From the NCBI GenBank assembly GCA_900551945.1, contig URYE01000071.1, positions 1 through 14,644 on the forward strand: a stretch of 14,644 nt of DNA, written 5' to 3'. This DNA is from an uncultured Eubacterium sp. Lineage in GTDB: Bacteria; Bacillota; Clostridia; Lachnospirales; Lachnospiraceae. The notes beneath the pieces are model-generated. The model made no database searches. It saw only the letters and a program-made list of their open reading frames with translations, and was not told where the DNA came from. Numbering within the stretch: the stretch's first letter is position 1; every line of letters starts with the position of its first letter. The position numbers and the translations under genes are program-made. This document shows positions 6,420 through 14,240 of this stretch, piece after piece.

Positions 6420-7036
6420 ATAAAAAGGATAATATTTATAAAAGGGAAACGGATATTGATGGTAAGTATCTTGATAATATAAATCATGTTAGAAGAAATG
6501 GCTATAAGAGAAATATTCAAAAGGAAATTTTGAATAATAGAAATGTTTCTCGAAGAACAGGTATTGTGGCAACAGGGATTATAATTGGGTTTACGGCTGT
6601 TGTTATGATTTTTGTGGTGATAGGAGTTAATAGAAGAAATGTAAACAAAATACAAGATAACACGCAGTTAAACAATCAAAGTGATATGGGGCTTAATGAA
6701 AATAATAAAAATGACTATACGAAGGTAGATAATACCGAGCTTGATTCTGATAATGATGAGAAGTCACAAGACGAGCTTGAAAAGGACAAGGCTGTTAATG
6801 CAGAGATGGAAAGAAGTGAAGCTGGTATGGCAAAGAATAGTAGTAGTCAAGAGTATTTTCTTATTATAAAAGACCATAGAGTTAATATATATAGAAATCA
6901 AGATAAACAATTTTATGATTTTGCTGATATAAATATTTCAGGCTTACCCGATGAAGTAGAAAAACAGCTTGAATATGGACTAGTTATCAAAGGTGAGCAG
7001 GAATTATATGATTTTCTACAGACGTATAGCAGTTGA
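6416..7036 (+). CDS. Single-pass membrane protein with BofC-like C-terminus
   Basis: Bitopic membrane protein, 206 aa from ATG 6416, chosen because GAAGGGG at 6401-6407 is 8 nt upstream; GTG 6386 is in frame but unsupported. Residues 1-46 are basic and probably cytoplasmic. A hydrophobic segment covers about 49-70 (GIVATGIIIGFTAVVMIFVV). A long Asn/Asp/Glu-rich linker follows (about 75-140). The C-terminal domain of about 60 residues runs from EYFLIIKDHRVNIYRNQDKQ through FADINISGLPDEVEKQLEYG to ELYDFLQTYSS. This pattern (extracellular strand pair, Leu-Pro, then EELYxFLExYxS) resembles the C-terminal domain of BofC, a forespore regulator of sigma-K processing, and of uncharacterised Lachnospiraceae proteins. 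That assignment is from memory of the pattern, so treat the function as unknown. A weak promoter (TTGAAA 6337, TAAATA 6361) lies upstream. Confidence 0.75.
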   Translation: MNKKDNIYKRETDIDGKYLDNINHVRRNGYKRNIQKEILNNRNVSRRTGIVATGIIIGFTAVVMIFVVIGVNRRNVNKIQDNTQLNNQSDMGLNENNKNDYTKVDNTELDSDNDEKSQDELEKDKAVNAEMERSEAGMAKNSSSQEYFLIIKDHRVNIYRNQDKQFYDFADINISGLPDEVEKQLEYGLVIKGEQELYDFLQTYSS

Positions 7037-7061
7037 GAAATGTATTAATATAATGTATAAT
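7033..7061 (+). promoter_or_regulatory. Promoter of the flavoprotein-proB-fic operon
   Basis: TTGAGA at 7033-7038, a 17-bp spacer and a consensus TATAAT at 7056-7061. The -35 box overlaps the stop codon of the BofC-like gene. Transcription would begin near 7068 and give a leader of about 140 nt before the ATG at 7208. Confidence 0.6.
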
Positions 7062-7088
7062 AAAATATTAGAGTAAATATTAAGCAAG

Positions 7089-7162
7089 TTCTCACATTAC
7101 AATTACCATTAGGGATTATGTTAAAGCCTTTTAGAATTAATGGTAAAATTTAATAATGAGAA
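7089..7162 (+). promoter_or_regulatory. Leader hairpin with T-run, possible attenuator
   Basis: The outer stem TTCTCA/TGAGAA (7089-7094, 7157-7162) and inner stem TTACCATTA/TAATGGTAA (7103-7111, 7138-7146) are followed at once by TTTTT. The structure lies between the promoter at 7033 and the first start codon at 7208. In addition, CCTTT (7127-7131) in the loop could pair with AAAGG (7194-7198) of the ribosome binding site. It matches no riboswitch class I recognise. The stems are AT-rich, so chance is possible. Confidence 0.35.
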
Positions 7163-7207
7163 TTTTTGTGTAATAGATATTGTGTAACAGACGAAAGGGT
7201 TTTATCT

Positions 7208-8734
7208 ATGAAAAAAGATAAATATAAAAAAAATAACAAAAGTCAAGGTACGCCTGTTAATAAAAAAGGTGCAAAAATAAATAAAACGCAAATTAAATCA
7301 AATAATAAACTTTTAGAAAAAAATAAATCACATAGTACAAAAAAAGAAAAGATAAACAAGGATTATAAAGATACAAAAGAAAATAAGAAAAAAATAAATA
7401 TAACAGTTAGTGATAAAGAAAATAAGCAAAGCAATATTAAATTAGTAAAAAAAGAATATAAAACAGACTGTGTAGTAATCGGTGGCGGTGCGTCTGGTAT
7501 GATGGCTTCTATTGTAGCGGCAAGAGCAGGTGTAGCTGTAACAGTACTTGAGCATACAAAAAGACTTGGAAATAAGTTATTGCAAACGGGTAATGGAAAA
7601 TGTAATTTTACAAATCTTGATATGTCAAAGGACAAGTTTTTAAATAATGATAAAGATTTTGTCTGGCAAGTAATTAACAAGTTTGATGTGGAAGCTGTGC
7701 TGTCATTTTTTGAAGAAATAGGTATATATCATAAGTCAAAAAATGGATACATTTATCCACATTCAGAAACAGCGGCATCGTTACAAGAAGCATTAAGGCT
7801 TGCGCTTGATAAAGAAAAAGTCACAGTGCATGAAGCTTTTGAAATAGCTAATATTGAATATAATAATGATTGTTATACTATAAAAGGTACTAAAAAAGTT
7901 GAAAATAATGATGGTGAAGTATATCAAGATTACATTATCAAGGCAAAGAGTGTAATTATAGCGACAGGTTCGTGTGCATCACCAAAGACAGGTTCTGATG
8001 GCTCTGGTTATGAGTTGGCGAAAATGTTAGGTCACACTGTAAAAACGCCACTTCCTGCCCTTGTGCAACTTATTTCTGACAATCCATTTTGCAAGACTAT
8101 GTCAGGTGTTAGAAGTACTGGAAATGTCAAGTTAATTGTCGATGGAAATATCATTTCACAGGACACAGGAGAAATACAGTATACGGATTATGGAATTTCA
8201 GGAATACCAGTATTTCAGGTAAGTAGGTATGCCGTAGAAAGTGTATACAATAAAAAAGAAGTTAATGTAATAATAGATATGCTTCCTGACTTTGAATATG
8301 ATAAATTATGTGAAATGGTGTTAAAGAGTGTTGAAAGTGCTAAGAATAAGACAGTTGAGCAGTTCTTTGCTGGACTTTTAAATAAAAAGTTAGTTATAGC
8401 AGTAGCAAAGACTATAGGGCTTAATAGTGATGATAAAATATGCACATTAAAAGACAAAGATATAAAAAATATGTTGAACAATTTTAAGAAATTTAATATA
8501 CATATTACAGGATATAAAGATTATGCAAATGCACAAGTTTGTCAAGGCGGTGTGCCGTTAGATGAGATAGAAGTTAGTACAATGCAGTCAAAATTATCTA
8601 ACCACCTTTATTTTGCAGGTGAAATAACAGATGTTGATGGAATGTGTGGCGGTTACAATCTTCAATGGGCTTGGAGTAGTGGATATCTTGCAGGAAAAAG
8701 CGCAGCGGAAAGTATATTTAATAATAGAAAATAG
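7208..8734 (+). CDS. HI0933/YhiN-family flavoprotein with Lys-rich N-terminal extension
   Basis: FAD-binding protein of the HI0933 (YhiN, BaiN-like) family, 508 aa; homologues are usually near 400-420 aa. The reaction is not established for this family. The core starts with the dinucleotide-binding fold VVIGGGASGMMA (89-100). It continues with the family motif RLGNKLLQTGNGKCNFTN (119-136) and ATGSCASPKTGSDGSGYELA. The C-terminal FAD contact FAGEITDVDGMCGGYNLQWA starts at 469. Residues 1-83 are a low-complexity, very basic extension of mostly Lys and Asn. ATG 7208 has GAAAGGG at 7193-7199, and no in-frame ATG, GTG or TTG lies between it and the FAD motif, so the extension is probably translated. 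It is first in a long operon; the next gene starts 21 nt after it. Confidence 0.92.
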   Translation: MKKDKYKKNNKSQGTPVNKKGAKINKTQIKSNNKLLEKNKSHSTKKEKINKDYKDTKENKKKINITVSDKENKQSNIKLVKKEYKTDCVVIGGGASGMMASIVAARAGVAVTVLEHTKRLGNKLLQTGNGKCNFTNLDMSKDKFLNNDKDFVWQVINKFDVEAVLSFFEEIGIYHKSKNGYIYPHSETAASLQEALRLALDKEKVTVHEAFEIANIEYNNDCYTIKGTKKVENNDGEVYQDYIIKAKSVIIATGSCASPKTGSDGSGYELAKMLGHTVKTPLPALVQLISDNPFCKTMSGVRSTGNVKLIVDGNIISQDTGEIQYTDYGISGIPVFQVSRYAVESVYNKKEVNVIIDMLPDFEYDKLCEMVLKSVESAKNKTVEQFFAGLLNKKLVIAVAKTIGLNSDDKICTLKDKDIKNMLNNFKKFNIHITGYKDYANAQVCQGGVPLDEIEVSTMQSKLSNHLYFAGEITDVDGMCGGYNLQWAWSSGYLAGKSAAESIFNNRK

Positions 8735-8755
8735 AAAAGTGAAAAGGAAATATAA

Positions 8756-10393
8756 ATGTTAAGAGTTAATCAAATAAAATTAAAATATAACCATTCTGAC
8801 AAAGATTTAACAAAAGTTGTTCATAAGGCTTTGAATTTGTCAAAAAATGATAATTGTGAATATAGAATTTTTAAAAAGTCAATAGATGCAAGACATAAAC
8901 CAGAGATAATGGCAGTTTATAGTGTTGATATATTGAGTGTAAAACACGATGGAAAAGTTCAAGAAGAAAGCAGAGTACTTAAAAAATGCAAAAATAAAAA
9001 TGTAGTACAAGTTAAAGAGTATTTGTATACATTTCCAGTTAAACGTGATGTGAATATAGAATTAAAAGAAGAAGACAGACCAGTAATAATCGGCTTTGGA
9101 CCTGCTGGAATGTTTGTAGCACTTAAGCTTGCACAAGCAGGATTAAGACCTATTGTTTATGAAAGGGGTAAATGTGTTGATGAAAGAAAAATAAGTGTTG
9201 ACACATTTTGGCAAGGTGGCAAGCTTGATACTGAGTGCAATGTTCAATTTGGCGAGGGTGGAGCAGGAACATTTTCTGACGGCAAGCTAAACACTATGAT
9301 AAAAGACCCGACAGGGCGAATAAGAGAAGTGTTAAAAACATTTGTAGAATACGGTGCAGACAGTTCTATAATGTATATTAATAAACCGCATATTGGAACT
9401 GATGTGTTGTCAGAAGTTGTAAAAAATATTAGAAATAAGATAATAAGTCTTGGTGGCGAAGTTATATTTAACAGTCGTCTTGATGATATTGTTATACATG
9501 ACGGACAGCTTCACGAGCTTGTTATACATAATGTATTAACTAATGAAAATACAACAAGAAAATGTCACAATGTATGTCTTGCAATAGGGCATAGCGCAAG
9601 AGATACATTTTATATGCTTAATAAAAATGGTTTTGATATGCAGTCAAAGCCTTTTGCTGTTGGAATGAGATTGGAACACCCACAAGAGTTTATTGACTAT
9701 AATGCTTATGCGGGCGCAAATTATAAACTCCCAGCAGCAGATTATAAAGTGACATATCAAACATCAAAGCAGCGAGGAGTGTATTCATTTTGTATGTGCC
9801 CAGGTGGATATGTTGTCAATGCTTCATCAGAAAATGAAAGAATTGCTGTAAATGGTATGAGTTATTCGGGGCGTGATGGAAAAAATGCTAACAGTGCAAT
9901 AATAGTAACTGTAACAAAGGAAGATTTTGGAGATGGCATATTTGCAGGCGTGGAGTTTCAACGAAAGCTTGAGTCTTATGCTTACAGAGAAGGAAATGGT
10001 TCAATTCCCGTTCAGCTTTTAAGTGATTTTAAGCTTAACAGAATGTCAACTGGCTTTGGAAAAGTAATTCCGCAGATAAAAGGAAAATATCAATTCGGAG
10101 ATATGAATAACGTATTACCAATAAGTGTGGCTGACGCAATAAAAGAAGCCGTAGGCGGTTTTGCAGAAAAAATTAAAGGCTTTGATATGGAAGATGCTGT
10201 ATTTTCGGGAGTAGAAAGCCGTACATCAAGCCCAGTAAGAATATCAAGAGATGATATGTTAGAAGCCACAGTAAAAGGAGTATTTCCTTGTGGAGAAGGT
10301 GCAGGGTACGCAGGTGGAATTACATCTGCTGCAGTAGATGGAATTAAGGTGGCTGAAAAAATGGCACAAAAAATAATAGCTGACAAGATATAA
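8756..10393 (+). CDS. FAD-dependent dehydrogenase-like protein (COG2509 type)
   Basis: Large FAD protein, 545 aa, matching the family described as FAD-dependent dehydrogenases (COG2509); substrate unknown. Residues 1-100 form the small N-terminal domain of the family, with MLRVNQIKLKYNHSDKDL and FKKSIDARHKPEIMAVYSVD. The FAD fold follows with VIIGFGPAGMFVALKLAQAG (110-129) and ribose-binding Glu136. The family signature FGEGGAGTFSDGKL is at 165-178, followed by NTMIKDP. The C-terminal region ends with GVESRTSSPVRI and GEGAGYAGGITSAAVDGIKV, the second FAD contact. ATG 8756 has AAAAGGAAA upstream. It lies directly behind another flavoprotein gene and before proB, which suggests joint expression but does not identify a pathway. 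Confidence 0.93.
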   Translation: MLRVNQIKLKYNHSDKDLTKVVHKALNLSKNDNCEYRIFKKSIDARHKPEIMAVYSVDILSVKHDGKVQEESRVLKKCKNKNVVQVKEYLYTFPVKRDVNIELKEEDRPVIIGFGPAGMFVALKLAQAGLRPIVYERGKCVDERKISVDTFWQGGKLDTECNVQFGEGGAGTFSDGKLNTMIKDPTGRIREVLKTFVEYGADSSIMYINKPHIGTDVLSEVVKNIRNKIISLGGEVIFNSRLDDIVIHDGQLHELVIHNVLTNENTTRKCHNVCLAIGHSARDTFYMLNKNGFDMQSKPFAVGMRLEHPQEFIDYNAYAGANYKLPAADYKVTYQTSKQRGVYSFCMCPGGYVVNASSENERIAVNGMSYSGRDGKNANSAIIVTVTKEDFGDGIFAGVEFQRKLESYAYREGNGSIPVQLLSDFKLNRMSTGFGKVIPQIKGKYQFGDMNNVLPISVADAIKEAVGGFAEKIKGFDMEDAVFSGVESRTSSPVRISRDDMLEATVKGVFPCGEGAGYAGGITSAAVDGIKVAEKMAQKIIADKI

Positions 10394-10446
10394 AAAATAT
10401 AGTAAAATATATTGTTAGTATATACAATATGAGTGTGGAGGAAAAA

Positions 10447-11292
10447 ATGAATACTAGAGAGTTGTTAAAAGATAAAAAAAGAATTGTAATAAAGATAGGC
10501 TCATCATCACTTATGCACGAAGATACAGAAAAACTTAATCTTTTAAAGATTGAAAAGCTTGTAAGAATACTTGTTGATATAAAAAATTCTGGTAAAGAAG
10601 TTATCCTTGTGTCATCAGGGGCAATTGCTGTTGGAAAAAGTACAATCGGACTTCACAACAGACCTGATGGACTTCCAGTAAAGCAGGCGTGTGCAGCAAT
10701 TGGTCAAGCAAAGCTTATGATGGTATATCAAAAGATATTTGCAGAATATAGCACAATAGCAGCGCAGGTTCTTCTTACAAAGAACACAGTTTTAAATGAT
10801 GTAAGCAGAAGAAATGCAGAGAATACATTTAAAGAATTATTACAGTTAGGAGTAGTTCCTATTGTAAATGAAAATGACTCCGTTTCAACTTATGAAATTG
10901 AGCAGGTTCAGACCTTTGGTGATAACGACAGATTGTCAGCAATTGTTGCGTCTATTGTAGAAGCAGATTTGCTTATTTTACTGTCAGATATTGACGGAAT
11001 GTACACTGATGACCCTAATAAAAATCCACAAGCTAAGTTTATAAAGCAAGTTGATAAAATAGATGATAAGCTTGAAAATATGGGAAAGTCAAGCTCTAGT
11101 AGTGGCGTTGGAACAGGTGGAATGTCAGCAAAGGTTGAAGCCGCAAAGATAGCAACTGCGTCAGGTGCAGATATGGTTATAACAAATGGAAATAATGTTG
11201 AAAATATTATCTCTATTATTACAGGAAAAGAAACAGGAACATTATTTTTAGGACATAAATCTGATAATTTCGATTTGATGGAATGGCTCTAA
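10447..11292 (+). CDS. proB: Glutamate 5-kinase
   Basis: Glutamate 5-kinase, 281 aa, phosphorylating L-glutamate in the first step of proline synthesis. The amino-acid kinase fold is complete: VIKIGSSSL (14-22), VSSGAIAVG (55-63), NENDSVST (141-148) with FGDNDRLSAIVA (157-168), LLSDIDGMYTDDP (178-190), GTGGMSAK (222-229) and ATASGADMVITNG. The protein stops at the end of the kinase domain and lacks the C-terminal PUA domain of the 367-aa E. coli enzyme, as in many Firmicutes. A run of five serines sits at 215-219, just before the GTGGM loop. ATG 10447 was chosen because GGAGG at 10437-10441 is 5 nt upstream; ATG 10429 is in frame but lacks a site. proA, its usual partner, is not within the window. 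Confidence 0.97.
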   Translation: MNTRELLKDKKRIVIKIGSSSLMHEDTEKLNLLKIEKLVRILVDIKNSGKEVILVSSGAIAVGKSTIGLHNRPDGLPVKQACAAIGQAKLMMVYQKIFAEYSTIAAQVLLTKNTVLNDVSRRNAENTFKELLQLGVVPIVNENDSVSTYEIEQVQTFGDNDRLSAIVASIVEADLLILLSDIDGMYTDDPNKNPQAKFIKQVDKIDDKLENMGKSSSSSGVGTGGMSAKVEAAKIATASGADMVITNGNNVENIISIITGKETGTLFLGHKSDNFDLMEWL

Positions 11293-11335
11293 AATTAGTC
11301 ATGCTTAATAAGCAAAGAGCTTTAAGGAGGGTTTA

Positions 11336-12535
11336 ATGAATATAAAGCTTGTGACAAATATAGAAGATGGAATATATTCTCCCATTAATAGACAAGTAAT
11401 GTTACAAACAGTTGATGACTCTTATCAGCTTGAGAATTATAGTGGGAAGAAGTTATACATACTTAATACTGCTACAAATGAAAGATTTGAGATACTTCCA
11501 ACGTTAAAAAAATATAGTATAGCTGAGATTAATTATGCTGCTTATGAACATGATTATATAGTATTTACTTCTGCTGAATATATTAATGCCACAGATATTC
11601 GTATTATGTTTTATATGTATAATATTAATGATGAGAGTTCCAAAATAATAAAGACAATAGAAACATCAATTAACAGTTTGCAGACAGAATTAGTATTCAA
11701 GGTGTTTGTACTTGATGACAATTTTATTATATTTGAAACTGTAAAATATAATAATCCTGAAGGATTTGGTCCTGCGCTTATTAGTCGTGGGCTTGGTGAG
11801 CATGATATATGTCTTTGTAGTATTGAAGCTGAAGAAGAAATGAATATTGACAGTGGAATACTGTCAGTTTTGGGAATTGATAAGATTATACCACTTCATG
11901 GCAATATATGTGCAATTAAGCTAGGAAGTGCAATTCTTGAAGAAAAAGTGGAAGATGACCAACGTTTTGATAACAAGTATGAAGAAATAGTCGGGCTTAT
12001 AAATGTAAAGCAGTTTATATCTGATATTAAGCTTAATCAAGAAAATATCTATATAGATGTATTAGATAAATGTGATGAAAATACTACATTTCCTTATATG
12101 ATACAATATGGAAATGAGCTTGTATATTCAAGGGTTGATGTTAAAAAGAGAGTAGAAGAAGTAATTATATATGATTATGAAAATAAAGTAAAAAAAGTAC
12201 GTCTTAACAGCGATATATTAAAAGTATCTGATTTGAGCCATACTTATATACTAGACGATATGCCTTGCGTAATTAGAAATTCAGAAGACGCAACACAGAT
12301 AATTAATCTTAATACACAAAAGATTGAATTATCACTCGATTCAAAGGTGCGTATAGAATATATTCTTGGTGATTTGATAGTTACACAGCGAAGAACTGAT
12401 AGAAAGCTTCTTAAAAACACATACTATATAGATGTATTTGTTTATCCTGATATGGAGCAAGCTGTGTTTTCCTCTAAAGGAAGCTATAAGGGGTGTATAG
12501 AATATTTTGATGATTTAATAATATTTACAAATTAG
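11336..12535 (+). CDS. Unrecognised 399-aa protein, probably beta-rich and cytoplasmic
   Basis: I do not recognise this 399-aa protein. It has no signal peptide, no membrane segment and no catalytic motif that I can see. The sequence alternates short hydrophobic/aromatic strands with polar turns throughout, for example KKLYILNTATNERFEIL, HDYIVFTSAEY, IRIMFYMYNI, DNFIIFETVKY, QNIYIDVLDK, DLIVTQRR and DDLIIFTN. It reads like strand repeats of the kind found in beta-propellers reporting on stored values. It is acidic and poor in cysteine. ATG 11336 has an excellent site, AAGGAGG at 11321-11327. It sits 43 nt after proB and 41 nt before the DUF896 gene, so it is almost certainly expressed with them, but the context does not point to a role. 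Confidence 0.85.
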   Translation: MNIKLVTNIEDGIYSPINRQVMLQTVDDSYQLENYSGKKLYILNTATNERFEILPTLKKYSIAEINYAAYEHDYIVFTSAEYINATDIRIMFYMYNINDESSKIIKTIETSINSLQTELVFKVFVLDDNFIIFETVKYNNPEGFGPALISRGLGEHDICLCSIEAEEEMNIDSGILSVLGIDKIIPLHGNICAIKLGSAILEEKVEDDQRFDNKYEEIVGLINVKQFISDIKLNQENIYIDVLDKCDENTTFPYMIQYGNELVYSRVDVKKRVEEVIIYDYENKVKKVRLNSDILKVSDLSHTYILDDMPCVIRNSEDATQIINLNTQKIELSLDSKVRIEYILGDLIVTQRRTDRKLLKNTYYIDVFVYPDMEQAVFSSKGSYKGCIEYFDDLIIFTN

Positions 12536-12576
12536 TAGAAAGGAATTGGCATTTGCCAATTAAGGAGATTTGAAAA

Positions 12577-12843
12577 ATGGTTACAGATAAGACTATACAA
12601 AGAATAAATGAATTATATAGAAAGTCTAAAGCAGAAGGGCTTACAAAGGCAGAAGCTGCTGAACAGAAGAAGCTTAGGGCAGAATATGTTGCGGCATTTA
12701 GAAATAATTTAAGGGGAACTCTTGACTCCCTTAAAATTCAAAATCCAGATGGTTCTATAATTGATGTTAAAAAAAGACATGAAGAAAAGATGAAGGCTCA
12801 AAAAGAAGCAGAGCTTAATAATGCGTTAAAGAATGGAAATTAA
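12577..12843 (+). CDS. DUF896 (UPF0291, YnzC-like) small protein
   Basis: Small cytoplasmic protein of the DUF896/UPF0291 family (YnzC in Bacillus), 88 aa. The family pattern is complete: QRINELYRKSKAEGLTKAEA, then EQKKLRAEYVAAFRNNLRG, then the tail LDSLKIQNPDGSIIDV. The first two parts form the known helical hairpin. A short charged helix, KKRHEEKMKAQKEAELNNAL, ends the protein and is longer than in the Bacillus homologue. The molecular function is unknown. ATG 12577 has AAGGAG upstream. Its end comes 4 nt before the most likely start of the folate gene, so the two may be translated together. Confidence 0.92.
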   Translation: MVTDKTIQRINELYRKSKAEGLTKAEAAEQKKLRAEYVAAFRNNLRGTLDSLKIQNPDGSIIDVKKRHEEKMKAQKEAELNNALKNGN

Positions 12844-12847
12844 TATT

Positions 12848-13399
12848 ATGGATAAGAAAATGGCAAGGCAGTATGTTAAGAATATTAAGAAAAGCATGAG
12901 TGAAGAAGATGTCTTGAGTAGAAGTAAGAGTGTTATAGAGAAAATATATAAGCTTGAAGAATTTAAGGAAAATGTTAATATTTTAACATATGTTAATTAT
13001 AATCAAGAAGTCGTTACAAAGGATTTTATAAATGAGTGCATTGCTTGTGGCAAAAATGTTTATGTTCCAAAGGTGTATGGAAAAGAGATGAAGTTTCATA
13101 AGGTTAATTCGCTTGACGATTTAAAGCCGGGAGCTTATGGGATATTAGAGCCTGTTAATGAGTGTTCAGACGTTGATAGTGGCTTTATGGTTATGCCAGG
13201 TGTTGCATTTGATAAAAAGCTTAATAGAGCAGGGTATGGCGGTGGATATTATGACAGATACCTTGAGAAGCATACAAATATTTATAAGGCAGCAGTCTGC
13301 TTTGATTTTCAGATAGTAGATAATATACAAATGGAAGAATTTGATTTAAAACCAGATGTACTTGTAGCAGAGAGTGGGGTATATTATGGTGGAATTTAA
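12848..13399 (+). CDS. 5-formyltetrahydrofolate cyclo-ligase
   Basis: 5-formyltetrahydrofolate cyclo-ligase (MTHFS), 183 aa from ATG 12848, converting 5-formyl-THF to 5,10-methenyl-THF with ATP in one-carbon metabolism. N-terminal MDKKMARQYVKNIKKSMS has the basic ATP-binding helix of the family. PGAYGILEPVN is followed by MVMPGVAFD. The signature NRAGYGGGYYDRYL lies at about 126-139; most homologues read RLGYGGG, so the alanine is a minor change. ATG 12833 is also in frame (188 aa), overlaps the previous gene by 11 nt and has no ribosome binding site; the family N-terminus favours 12848. The 3' end overlaps the Fic gene by 14 nt. Confidence 0.95.
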   Translation: MDKKMARQYVKNIKKSMSEEDVLSRSKSVIEKIYKLEEFKENVNILTYVNYNQEVVTKDFINECIACGKNVYVPKVYGKEMKFHKVNSLDDLKPGAYGILEPVNECSDVDSGFMVMPGVAFDKKLNRAGYGGGYYDRYLEKHTNIYKAAVCFDFQIVDNIQMEEFDLKPDVLVAESGVYYGGI

Positions 13400-14114
13400 A
13401 AAATGGTTAATTGAAAGATTTATAATAGAAAGAAAACGATTTGATAGGTCGGGTGTATATGCTTATACACAAAGAGTAATGGCATACAATTCAAATAAGA
13501 TTGAAGGAAGTATATTAACACCAGAGCAAACAGCTTCGCTTTTTGACAATGGAATACTACCTGTAAATGATGACTATTACAGAGCCAAAGATGTAGAAGA
13601 AATGAACGGGCATTTTTTGATGTTTAATTATATGTTAGATACATTAGAAGATGATTTGTCGCAAGAGTTGATAAAAAGATTTCACTATGAATTAAAGTCG
13701 GGAGTTTTTGAAGATAGGGCGAATGGTTATGCGATAGGAGATTATAAAACACGACCTAATATGATAGGAATGTATAAAACAGTTGCACCAAAAGACGTAG
13801 AAGCCGAAATGGAAAAGTTGTTAGATTGGTATAATTCTCAAGAAAAAAATATAAATACACTTGCGCAATTTCATGCTAGATATGAGTCAATACACCCTTT
13901 TCAAGATGGCAATGGAAGAACGGGAAGAATGATTATTTTTAGAGAAAGTCTTAAATCAGAAAGTATTCAACCGTTTATTATATTAGATGAAAATAGGGGC
14001 GCATATATTGACGCATTAAAGGAATTTCAAGAAGAACAAAAGACAGATAAGTTAGTTGAATTAATGAAAAAAGAAGCAAGCGTTTATTATGAAGAATGTA
14101 AATACTTTATGTAA
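13386..14114 (+). CDS. Class II Fic-family AMP-transferase
   Basis: Fic protein, 242 aa from ATG 13386, expected to transfer AMP (or a related moiety) to hydroxyl groups of a target protein; the target is unknown. The catalytic motif HPFQDGNGRTGR is complete at 170-181 (His170). The flap region GDYKTRPNMIG is at 118-128. The N-terminal auto-inhibitory motif S-x3-E-G is present as SNKIEG at 36-41, with Glu40 as the inhibitory residue, so no separate antitoxin is needed (class II). ATG 13386 is preceded by GTGGGG and GTG 13374 is an alternative. It overlaps the folate gene by 14 nt and is the last gene before the terminator. It is of a different Fic subfamily from the broken gene at 4926. Confidence 0.94.
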   Translation: MVEFKKWLIERFIIERKRFDRSGVYAYTQRVMAYNSNKIEGSILTPEQTASLFDNGILPVNDDYYRAKDVEEMNGHFLMFNYMLDTLEDDLSQELIKRFHYELKSGVFEDRANGYAIGDYKTRPNMIGMYKTVAPKDVEAEMEKLLDWYNSQEKNINTLAQFHARYESIHPFQDGNGRTGRMIIFRESLKSESIQPFIILDENRGAYIDALKEFQEEQKTDKLVELMKKEASVYYEECKYFM

Positions 14115-14161
14115 ATAAAATATAATGATATTATGTTAAATTTAGTTTAAGTATTTTGATT

Positions 14162-14189
14162 AAAAAAGGCACGAAAGTGTCTTTTTTTT
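14162..14189 (+). terminator. Intrinsic terminator after the fic gene
   Basis: An A-run, the stem GGCAC/GTGTC with GAAA loop (14169-14182, one G-U pair), then a run of eight T. The flanking A and T runs extend the stem. It closes the operon that begins at 7033 and separates it from the lysis genes. Confidence 0.8.
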
Positions 14190-14240
14190 ATACGATAAAA
14201 TAGGGGATACCCTTAGTGTGCTGAAAGGAGTGGTACAATA

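Noticed and set aside
7363..7680. 105-codon hydrophobic frame on the - strand under the Lys-rich extension
   Set aside because: Lys codons read antisense give Phe and Leu; no start signals support a gene.
10090..10386. 98-codon frame on the - strand inside the COG2509 flavoprotein gene
   Set aside because: It lies entirely antisense to a well-conserved coding region, and its composition is explained by that gene's codons.
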